DNA from: an uncultured Gammaproteobacteria bacterium
GTDB taxonomy: Bacteria > Pseudomonadota > Gammaproteobacteria > HK1
Direction of reading: 5' to 3'
Assembly (NCBI GenBank): GCA_947258715.1
Contig: CAMYJH010000022.1
Coordinates: 1-64,000 of the forward strand
Length of the DNA: 64,000 bases
Part shown: positions 57,817 to 64,000 of the stretch, in pieces
How positions within the stretch are numbered: the stretch's first letter is position 1
How the letters are laid out: every line of letters begins with the position of its first letter
Notes under the pieces: generated by a model
Database searches by the model: none
Told to the model about the DNA's origin: nothing
What the model saw: only the letters and a program-made list of their open reading frames with translations
Translations under genes and position numbers: made by a program

Positions 57817-58704
57817 TCAGTGCAGCTTGCTGCCGATAAGGTCGCGAGGGAGAAAGCTGCCCAGGGTCGAGATATCGGTGAGCCTCACCCGATCCTTTTG
57901 ATCGATTTCCACAACCAGATGCTTGCGCGAGACCGCGCCGAAGGCGTTGTCCAACGTAACGCTGCAGTGAGCGCTTCGCCCGATGATGTTTTTACCCGCA
58001 CCAACCTTTAGGTCGTGGCCGGTCTCGTCGACGAGCAGAAAGGGCCGACCGGAGACCAGGGTAAATCGGTACTTCGCCAGCACGATGTCGAGGGACTGGT
58101 GTTCGCCAAACTGAATCTCAATGGATTCCCCCTTGGACATGCGGGCAAATCCATTTTCATCCGACAGCGCCCGCGTCCCGCCGATGCCCGCAAGCCCTTG
58201 CAGATCGAACATCAGCCGCTGCCTTTGACTGAGATCTGCGTTCGGTTGCCCGCGGACCCGATCATCGGAGTCGTCCATGCTGCCTAGCCGATTCACGCGA
58301 ATGGTTCGAATAATGTCCTGGGCGGCAGAGAGGTAGGCAACGTACTTGAGAAGTGCAGCCTTCTTATACGGCTCACACGCTTCGTCCAGGGCCCGGATTG
58401 CCTCAATGAGGTCACGCCAGTCGTGGTCCTCGCTGATTTTGTCCAGCTCGAGCCGCTTTAGAAACCGATCTATGCCGTTTCCCGGGCTCGACAGCACGTC
58501 GACGATGCGTTGCTCCATTGAGCGGTAGGCTTCCGCCTCGCGCATCAGCGCGTCGTCTGAGAGCTTGCCAAGACCCGAAACCGTCGCCGACGACAACGCA
58601 GTCTTGTCCTTGAGCGCGTATTCAAACTCGCCTAGGTCCTTGAATCTGAGCTGACCCGCACCGACGGAAAGCTCGACGGATTTTTCGAACAGTCGCTTCA
58701 GCAT
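57817..58704 (-). CDS. FHA-domain protein
   Basis: A 295-residue cytoplasmic protein. The N-terminal 190 residues are helical without a recognised domain (LGKLSDDALMREAEAYRSME, IEAIRALDEACEPYKKAALL). The C-terminal 75 residues are a forkhead-associated domain: KNIIGRSAHCSVTLDNAFGA, then VSRKHLVVEIDQKDRVRL, with the phosphothreonine-binding Arg, Ser and His, and LTDISTLGSF. The N of the usual NGT is not obvious. FHA proteins bind phosphothreonine made by Hanks-type kinases; the kinase gene at 38.1 kb is a possible source, but 19 kb away. Start MLKRLFEKSVELSVGAGQLR has no strong RBS. Confidence 0.85.
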   Translation of the reverse strand: MLKRLFEKSVELSVGAGQLRFKDLGEFEYALKDKTALSSATVSGLGKLSDDALMREAEAYRSMEQRIVDVLSSPGNGIDRFLKRLELDKISEDHDWRDLIEAIRALDEACEPYKKAALLKYVAYLSAAQDIIRTIRVNRLGSMDDSDDRVRGQPNADLSQRQRLMFDLQGLAGIGGTRALSDENGFARMSKGESIEIQFGEHQSLDIVLAKYRFTLVSGRPFLLVDETGHDLKVGAGKNIIGRSAHCSVTLDNAFGAVSRKHLVVEIDQKDRVRLTDISTLGSFLPRDLIGSKLH

Positions 58705-58933
58705 GAAACGATGATCTCGTCAATTTGAGAATATATTAGACCATAGCGGCGGGCTTGATCACGCGGGAAGCCCCTTCGTTTTGGACGCGGAACTCCGGGT
58801 TCGACCGTCTGCGTGGATAAAGCCACCACGGCATGGCGGTGGAATAAGGGAATTGGCGCCGGGCGGCGTTGCCGACTTTCGCAAAATGACCGTGGAAGCG
58901 TTCCAGACAACCGCAGTCTTCCGAAAGCGTTTG

Positions 58934-59842
58934 CTAAAACACGATAACGGCGTCGTACTGGCGAAAACTCTGCGTCAAGTGCGGAAACCAGGCGTAGACT
59001 TCGGCGTGCAGCATCGCCGTGTGCGGCACGACGAATGGTGGCGCGGGAAGCTCGAGTTCCTGAAGGAAATTCACGAATGCCTCGGTTTCACCGGAACCGT
59101 GGGCGTTGACCACATTCACGCTCAGAGTCGAGCCGATCCGGCGTCCGCGGCCTTCGCGCATGCGGCCGAGAAACCAGTTGGGCTCGTCGATACAGTGCAG
59201 CGCGCCGTAGAGCACGGCGTGCTGCCGGCCGCTACGAAAATCAGCGTGGAAGTTATCGACAATGGACTGTTCTCGCGAGCCGGTCCTGGTTTTGAAGCGC
59301 GCGACTCGCTGCGACCGCGTCTCTTCGATGCCGTGAACGGAAACCCTTGCGTTCGCCGCGCGCGCGGCGCGAATGACCTCGGCCACGTCGGCTTCGAGCA
59401 TCGACAGGCGCGAGCTGCCCGATTCAATGAGTTTAACCAGGATCGCCAAGTCATCGTGCGTGATTTCCAGCATCAGGACATCAACCGGGTACTTGGGGAA
59501 AAACCGGGTCGCGAGAAAGGTCCGGGTCAAGTCGTCGTGAGTTTCGCCGACACAAATCACGTCCGGCTGCGCGGTGCGAATTTTCGCCAGCCATGAATCC
59601 AGCGTTGTAATGGCCAAGTCGAGACTGTCGCGCAGCTGTTGTCGCTCGAACGGCGGAATGTCCGCGAGCTTACGAAGCGCATTTTCGCGCAGATAGTCGA
59701 TTTCCGGATAGCGGATGCTGCCTTGCTTGGGTCGAGAAGGTGGCAGAGGGCTGGGTACGAAATTCTCTTTCGCCCAGTCGTAGCCCATGGCCAGAAATAT
59801 GCCGAGAATCATCAAAATGCAGCCGTAGAGCAGGTTACGCAT
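58934..59842 (-). CDS. EreA/ChaN-like (GETH motif) membrane-anchored protein
   Basis: A 302-residue protein with an N-terminal TM or signal anchor (LLYGCILMILGIFLAMGYDW) and a Pro-rich linker. The domain has the TIKI/EreA/ChaN-type motifs: VICVGETHDDLTRTFLATRF with Gly-Glu-x-His, LMLEITHDDLAILVKLIESG and VLYGALHCIDEPNWFLGRMR with G-x-x-H. These clans are metal-dependent hydrolases or haem-uptake factors; the real reaction is unknown. The single start at 59842 fits the anchor. It is flanked by the ABC importer genes on the same strand after 119 bases, which may or may not be functionally linked. Confidence 0.7.
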   Translation of the reverse strand: MRNLLYGCILMILGIFLAMGYDWAKENFVPSPLPPSRPKQGSIRYPEIDYLRENALRKLADIPPFERQQLRDSLDLAITTLDSWLAKIRTAQPDVICVGETHDDLTRTFLATRFFPKYPVDVLMLEITHDDLAILVKLIESGSSRLSMLEADVAEVIRAARAANARVSVHGIEETRSQRVARFKTRTGSREQSIVDNFHADFRSGRQHAVLYGALHCIDEPNWFLGRMREGRGRRIGSTLSVNVVNAHGSGETEAFVNFLQELELPAPPFVVPHTAMLHAEVYAWFPHLTQSFRQYDAVIVF

Positions 59843-59961
59843 ACGGTAGCCTTTCGTGAACGAGTGCGCGTCGTTAACTGAAGTCTTTGAGCGTACGGAG
59901 GCCTGAGAGGTTTATCTCGACGATATGACGCCTACCGCGCCGGCGCGTGGCTGCGCAATTA

Positions 59962-60906
59962 TTACTGGGGAGTCATGCCGCGCATGCGCTCGTTGCGGCG
60001 CCTGAGCATCTCCAGCGTGGTCAGCAGGAGTATCGACAGCACCACCAGGATTGTTGCGACCGCAAGGATGGTGGGGCTGATCTGTTCGCGAATGCCGGAA
60101 AACATCTGCCGCGGAATGGTGTACTCCGGGGCGCCGGCAAGAAACAGCACGATAACCACCTCGTCGAATGACGTGATGAAGGCAAACAGGGCTCCGGAAA
60201 TCATTCCGGGCATGACCAGCGGAACGGTCACTTTGAAGAATGTGCGTACACCGTCGGCGCCGAGGCTGGCAGCAGCGCGGGTCAGACTATGATCAAAGCT
60301 GACCAGCGTGGCGGTCACCGTGATCACAACGAAGGGTGTTCCAAGCGCCGCATGGGCGAGAATGATTGGCACCAAATGAAGGTTCTCGCTGATCGCGGAA
60401 AGCTGATTCGGCGTAATTCCAACCGTGGTGTAGAAGAACTTCATGCCTACAGCGGTGATCACCAGCGGGACGATCATGGGTGAGATGAGGAAGCCCATGA
60501 GAAAAGTTTTGAAGGGCAGTCGGCTGTTGCTCAAGCCCACTGCAGCAACTGTTCCAAGAAACGTCGCCAGGAGTGTGGCGAAAATAGCGATAATGACGCT
60601 GTTCTTGATGGCCAGATGCCAGACCTCCGATTTTTCCCCGACAAAGAAATCTTCATACCAGCGCAGGCTGAATCCCGGCATGGGGTAGGTAAAATACGGC
60701 TCGGCATTAAACGACAGCGGAATGATCACCAGAATGGGCGTGATCAGAAAGACCAGGATAGCGGCACAAATGACCCGGAAGCTGACAAACCACGTGCGGC
60801 CGAGCCAGCCCACATAGGTCGGAAGATTTCGCAGGCCCTTGATTGACGCGCGGACCGACACGATGAGAATCACGAGGAGCAGGGCATAGACGAGCAGTTT
60901 GATCAT
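59962..60906 (-). CDS. polyamine-type ABC transporter permease (PotC-like)
   Basis: A 314-residue inner-membrane protein with about six TM segments. The N-terminal 50 residues (LLVYALLLVILIVSVRASIK) look like an extra TM before the permease domain. EAA-type motif: LTRAAASLGADGVRTFFKVT, then PLVMPGMISGALFAFITSFD; the TFDEVVIVLFLAGAPEYTIP segment is typical of PotC. It starts four bases after the PotB-like gene. The pair imports spermidine/putrescine-like or other cationic solutes; the exact solute is not shown. Confidence 0.88.
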   Translation of the reverse strand: MIKLLVYALLLVILIVSVRASIKGLRNLPTYVGWLGRTWFVSFRVICAAILVFLITPILVIIPLSFNAEPYFTYPMPGFSLRWYEDFFVGEKSEVWHLAIKNSVIIAIFATLLATFLGTVAAVGLSNSRLPFKTFLMGFLISPMIVPLVITAVGMKFFYTTVGITPNQLSAISENLHLVPIILAHAALGTPFVVITVTATLVSFDHSLTRAAASLGADGVRTFFKVTVPLVMPGMISGALFAFITSFDEVVIVLFLAGAPEYTIPRQMFSGIREQISPTILAVATILVVLSILLLTTLEMLRRRNERMRGMTPQ

Positions 60907-60910
60907 GGCC

Positions 60911-62194
60911 TCAACCCAGCTTCATGTTGTCGATGCCGACAAGCTTGTCGTACAGCACGTATACGGCCAGCACCCCGGCGAGCAGGAAGGCGCCAAGCGA
61001 CGACGCTAGGCCCCAGTTGAGCGACCGGTTGGTATGGTCCGCGATGAAGTAGCTGACCAGCTGATCCGTCGGCCCGCCCACAAGCGCCGGCGTGATGTAG
61101 TAACCGAGGGCCAGAATGAACACCAGCAGGCCGCCGGCGCCGATTCCGGACAGCGACTGCGGAAAGTAAACTTTCCAGAATGCTGTCCAAGGCGTCGCGC
61201 CCAGCGAACGCGCCGCGCGCTCGTAACTCGGCGGAATGGTCTTCATCACGCTGTAAATGGGCAGGATCATGAACGGCAGCAGAATATGCGTCATCGCAAT
61301 GACGACGCCGAAACGATTGAAAATGAGCTGAATCCGCTCGTCGATGATCCCCATGAACATCATCACGTCATTGAGCACCCCCTCGGTCTGCAGCACCACG
61401 ATCCAGGCCGTGGTGCGCACCAGCAGCGAGGTCCAGAAAGGCAGCAGCACCAGGATCATCAGCAGGTTGCTGATGCGCAGCGGCAGATTTGCCAGCAGGT
61501 AGGCCACCGGGTAGCCGAGAAGCACGCATAGCGCGGTCACCAGGGCGCTGATCCAGAAGGTGCGCCACCAGACGGAATCGAATCCGGTGAGAAAATAGAG
61601 CTGGCGATTTTCCGGCTCCGCGGTGACGGACTTGTCCCAGTCGTAGCCCAAGTCGAGGGCCTTGAGGAAGAACTCGGCCGTGTAGCGATCGCCGCTGTAC
61701 TTGATCGTGGCCCAGACCTCCCGGTCGCCCCAATCCTTGTCGATTTCCAAGAACTTGTCCTTCCACCGGCCTTCCATGAACGGCCCCACCTGAACACGGC
61801 TAATCTTGCGTGCAGTCTTGGTGATCAGGCTGCGCATGCCGCCCTGGGAGTAATTGAGGCGCGTCGCCGCCCGGCCGACCGTTCGGTTCTTGTAGCCCCT
61901 GGCGAGCTCCGCCGCCAGCGTCTCGTATGCTTTTTCCGGTGGTGTCGGCGCTCCGGAGGGGTCCCAATCTTCGAGAACTATCAGCGTCTCCGAAAAAACT
62001 CCGGCCACTACCGGATTGTCGATGCTGCGGAACATCATCTGAGCGATGGGCGCCAAAAAAGTAAAGGAGACGAACACGAGCAGCGGCAGCACCAGCAGAA
62101 GCGCGCGTGTTTTATTGCGCCGCTCCGCTTTCGCCAGAGCGGCTTTCAGCGACATGCCTTCGGCGACCTGGAACGTCTGTGCTGCCTGTACCAT
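60911..62194 (-). CDS. polyamine-type ABC transporter permease (PotB-like) with long insertion
   Basis: A 427-residue permease, about 140 longer than PotB (275-290). After TM1 (LLLVLPLLVFVSFTFLAPIA, about 33-52) comes a periplasmic insertion, about residues 60-200, with no recognised domain (MRSLITKTARKISRVQVGPF, IKYSGDRYTAEFFLKALDLG). The core resumes with WWRTFWISALVTALCVLLGY, and the EAA loop is YERAARSLGATPWTAFWKVY. The end LNWGLASSLGAFLLAGVLAV is standard. Such enlarged PotB-type subunits recur in marine proteobacteria by memory, but the role of the insertion is unknown. Partner PotC follows immediately. Confidence 0.88.
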   Translation of the reverse strand: MVQAAQTFQVAEGMSLKAALAKAERRNKTRALLLVLPLLVFVSFTFLAPIAQMMFRSIDNPVVAGVFSETLIVLEDWDPSGAPTPPEKAYETLAAELARGYKNRTVGRAATRLNYSQGGMRSLITKTARKISRVQVGPFMEGRWKDKFLEIDKDWGDREVWATIKYSGDRYTAEFFLKALDLGYDWDKSVTAEPENRQLYFLTGFDSVWWRTFWISALVTALCVLLGYPVAYLLANLPLRISNLLMILVLLPFWTSLLVRTTAWIVVLQTEGVLNDVMMFMGIIDERIQLIFNRFGVVIAMTHILLPFMILPIYSVMKTIPPSYERAARSLGATPWTAFWKVYFPQSLSGIGAGGLLVFILALGYYITPALVGGPTDQLVSYFIADHTNRSLNWGLASSLGAFLLAGVLAVYVLYDKLVGIDNMKLG

Positions 62195-62260
62195 GAATGT
62201 TTCCTCTCTCGGTCCCTGTTGCGCTGTTTCCCGGATATCTCCGCTTACTTTCGAACGCCG

Positions 62261-63337
62261 TTACTTCACCAGCCAGGCGGAGAATCGCTCGTCCATCTCC
62301 TGCTGATTGTTGGCCCACCATTCAAAATCGTTCTGCACAGAGTTTGCGAAGTTATCCGGCGAGGTAGGCAGGTGCGGCTTTACCCGTTTGTTGACCTTTT
62401 CCATCGACGACCGTCTTACCGGACCGTAAGAGATGTACTTCGCCTGATCCGCAAGACGCTTGGTATCGGTGGAGAACTTGACGAACTCCAGCGCCGTCGA
62501 GAGGTTGGGCGTTCCTCTGACGATGCCCCAGAGGTCGATATCCCAGACCTGGCCGTCCCAGATGATTTCGAACGGCTTGCGCTCCTTGAAAATTGCGTTA
62601 TACAGCCGGCCGTTATAGGCCGACGTCATTGCCACCTCGCCGTCGGCGAGCAGCTGCGGCGGCTGGGCGCCCGCTTCCCACCAGACGACCTCGTGCTTGA
62701 TCTTGTCGAGCACTCTGAAAGCGCGATCGACGCCTTCCTCGGTGGCCAGGACTTCATACACCTGGGCTGCGGGCACGCCGTCGGCCATCAGCGCCCATTC
62801 TACGTTTACCCTAGGGCTTTTACGCAGACCGCGCTTACCGGGAAATCTTTCCAGGTTGAAGAAATCTCTGATCGATCGCGGCCATTCCTCGGTGAACTTA
62901 TCCCGGTCGAAGGCGACCACCGTCGACCAGACGATTTCTCCGACCGCGCATTCGGTGAGGGTCCCGGGAATAAAGTCGTCGGCCGCGGAGGTGCCGTCGG
63001 GAGCGGGCGGCAGGACGCTGTGGTCGATGGTCTCGAGAAGACCTTCGTCGCAGCCACGGATGGCGTCGGAAAGCTCCAGATCCACCACGTCCCAGGTCAC
63101 GTTGCCGGAATCGACCTGGGCTTTGACCTGCGCTAAGCCACCGTTGTAATCCTCGGAGAGGATTTTTACACCAGTCTTTTTCGCGAACGGCTCGTGGTAG
63201 GCCTTCACCTGGCTATGGGTGTAAGCGCCGCCCCAGGAGACCACGGTGAGGGTTTCGGCCGCTCGGGCCGCGCCGCCGGCAGCGGCCAGGGCAAGCGCGA
63301 CGATGAAAAGCGAACTGCTGAATGGCTTCGACATCAT
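62261..63337 (-). CDS. polyamine-type periplasmic solute-binding protein (PotD-like), copy 1
   Basis: A 358-residue binding protein from ATG 63337 (63334 also). Signal peptide: SSLFIVALALAAAGGAARAA. Mature start LTVVSWGGAYTHSQVKAYHE is PotD/spermidine-type, with NVTWDVVDLELSDAIRGCDE and VVWWEAGAQPPQLLADGEVA. The ligand pocket cannot be identified without alignment. It is followed on the same strand by the PotB- and PotC-like genes. The next gene upstream is a second binding protein of the same family. Confidence 0.9.
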   Translation of the reverse strand: MMSKPFSSSLFIVALALAAAGGAARAAETLTVVSWGGAYTHSQVKAYHEPFAKKTGVKILSEDYNGGLAQVKAQVDSGNVTWDVVDLELSDAIRGCDEGLLETIDHSVLPPAPDGTSAADDFIPGTLTECAVGEIVWSTVVAFDRDKFTEEWPRSIRDFFNLERFPGKRGLRKSPRVNVEWALMADGVPAAQVYEVLATEEGVDRAFRVLDKIKHEVVWWEAGAQPPQLLADGEVAMTSAYNGRLYNAIFKERKPFEIIWDGQVWDIDLWGIVRGTPNLSTALEFVKFSTDTKRLADQAKYISYGPVRRSSMEKVNKRVKPHLPTSPDNFANSVQNDFEWWANNQQEMDERFSAWLVK

Positions 63338-63427
63338 ACCCGTCGCCCTCGCTGGAAATTTTCCGATTATCTTCTTCTGCCTCAATCCACCCCAATTACC
63401 AGGCGGATGCATTGAGGAAGAAGAGCC

Positions 63428-63449
63428 GGGGGCGCGAAGCCGCGCCCCC
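63428..63449 (-). promoter_or_regulatory. hairpin between the two solute-binding genes
   Basis: GGGGGCGCG-AAGC-CGCGCCCCC, a perfect nine-base GC stem, 15 bases after the stop of copy 2 and 90 before the start of copy 1. No T run follows in the minus direction. In transporter operons such stems commonly slow 3' decay and raise binding-protein mRNA level, or partly attenuate transcription. Confidence 0.7.
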
Positions 63450-63464
63450 AAAGCTCGATTTGCC

Positions 63465-64000
63465 TTATCTCGCCAGCCAGGTGTTGAACCGTTCGTTCAA
63501 CTCGTCCTGGTTGTTGGCCCAGAACTCGTAATCGTTCTGCAGCGCATTCCTGAAGTTCTGCGCAGAGGTCGGCATGTGGGGCGCCATCTCCGGCTTCAAC
63601 AACGCCTGCGCCGATTTACGCACAGGTCCGTACGAGATGTAGTTGGACTGGTCCCAGTTACGCACGGTGTCGGTTGAGAACGCGACGAACTTGAGCGCGT
63701 TATCCAGGTTCCTGGACCCCCTGGGGATGACCCACAAATCAAGGTCCCAGATCTGACCGTCCCAGACGATGACGAAAGGCTTCTTCTCGTTGACGATGGC
63801 GTTGAACAGGCGACCGTTGTACGCCGTGGTCATCGCCACTTCGCCGTCAGCGAGCAGCTGGGGCGGCTGCGCGCCCGCTTCCCACCAGACCACGTGGTCC
63901 TTGATGCTGTCCAGCATCTTGAACGCACGGTCAATGCCTTCGTCGGTATCCAGCACCTTGTACACGTCCTTCACCGGAACGCCGTCGGCGATCAGCGCGA
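63465..64000 (-). CDS. polyamine-type solute-binding protein, copy 2 (runs off right edge)
   Basis: Only the C-terminal 178 residues lie in the window; the frame is open to base 64000 and its start lies beyond. The part resembles copy 1 along its whole length (VVWWEAGAQPPQLLADGEVA, YNGRLFNAIVNEKKPFVIVW, YISYGPVRKSAQALLKPEMA, FWANNQDELNERFNTWLAR), by eye about 60% identical. It ends in a typical LAR/LVK tail. Tandem duplication with divergence suggests two related solutes or affinities served by one permease pair. Confidence 0.9.
   Translation of the reverse strand, partial: ALIADGVPVKDVYKVLDTDEGIDRAFKMLDSIKDHVVWWEAGAQPPQLLADGEVAMTTAYNGRLFNAIVNEKKPFVIVWDGQIWDLDLWVIPRGSRNLDNALKFVAFSTDTVRNWDQSNYISYGPVRKSAQALLKPEMAPHMPTSAQNFRNALQNDYEFWANNQDELNERFNTWLAR

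Overview
The window looks like chromosome of a GC-rich gammaproteobacterium, possibly marine or halophilic. The main clue is gene content and order. The block pyrG-kdsA-eno-ftsB, followed by ispD-ispF-truD, is typical of Gammaproteobacteria, and hemA, hemN, glnK-amtB, lhr, dusA, yajQ, tpm, pepN and darP are all of proteobacterial type. A probable ectoine hydrolase and a polyamine-type ABC importer fit a salt-exposed lifestyle, but the genus cannot be fixed from the sequence alone. No rRNA, tRNA, CRISPR array, prophage or complete insertion sequence was seen.

Layout. 0-8.4 kb: the start of hemA runs off the left edge (minus strand); then a hybrid sensor kinase, hemN, amtB and glnK (with a sigma-54-type promoter and an NtrC-like site), a Mug-type DNA glycosylase and a small MscS channel. 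8.7-21.5 kb: lhr, dusA, an EamA transporter, yajQ, a 127-bp tandem repeat array, tpm, a histone-deacetylase-family gene, a DUF6231-like gene, an OmpA-like/small membrane protein pair, and two related XRE regulators in a hairpin-rich stretch. 21.6-33.6 kb: pepN, a 175-bp MITE-like element, darP, a CrtC/AttH-like protein and the conserved pyrG to truD block, in which a repeat-filled spacer separates ftsB from ispD. 33.8-41.4 kb: two tandem paralogous lipoproteins, a third lipoprotein, a QueC-like PP-loop enzyme, a GIY-YIG protein, a second MITE-like element, an Smr protein, a membrane-anchored Ser/Thr kinase, a frameshifted gamma-glutamylcyclotransferase-like gene and a GDSL hydrolase.

41.7-64 kb is metabolic and transport-oriented: a GlxA/AraC regulator, pheA, and an FtsX-type ABC operon (ATPase, permease, DUF3299) headed by the decayed remains of a DUF2796 (ZrgA-like) gene. 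After these come a probable catabolic neighbourhood (M24 hydrolase, DUF1989, Rieske oxygenase, DUF1330, rhodanese, ectoine hydrolase DoeA, PhyH-type dioxygenase, class IV aminotransferase), with a Ycf46-like AAA ATPase, Sel1, FHA and EreA/ChaN-like proteins among them. Last is a polyamine-type ABC importer with two permeases and two tandem substrate-binding proteins; the second binding protein runs off the right edge. Uptake of a nitrogenous osmolyte or polyamine, followed by hydrolysis, oxygenation and transamination, is a reasonable reading of this last third, but the substrate is not shown by the sequence.

A recurring theme is small repeats: palindromic ATTCCCGC-N4-GCGGGAAT elements (like neisserial dRS3) at many intergenic sites, often as inverted pairs; Pseudomonas-like REP sequences, two of which form 43-bp inverted repeats around the rhodanese gene; and two MITE-like elements. 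Several genes are decayed (DUF2796, gamma-glutamylcyclotransferase-like, an M24 fragment), suggesting ongoing loss around the accessory genes.
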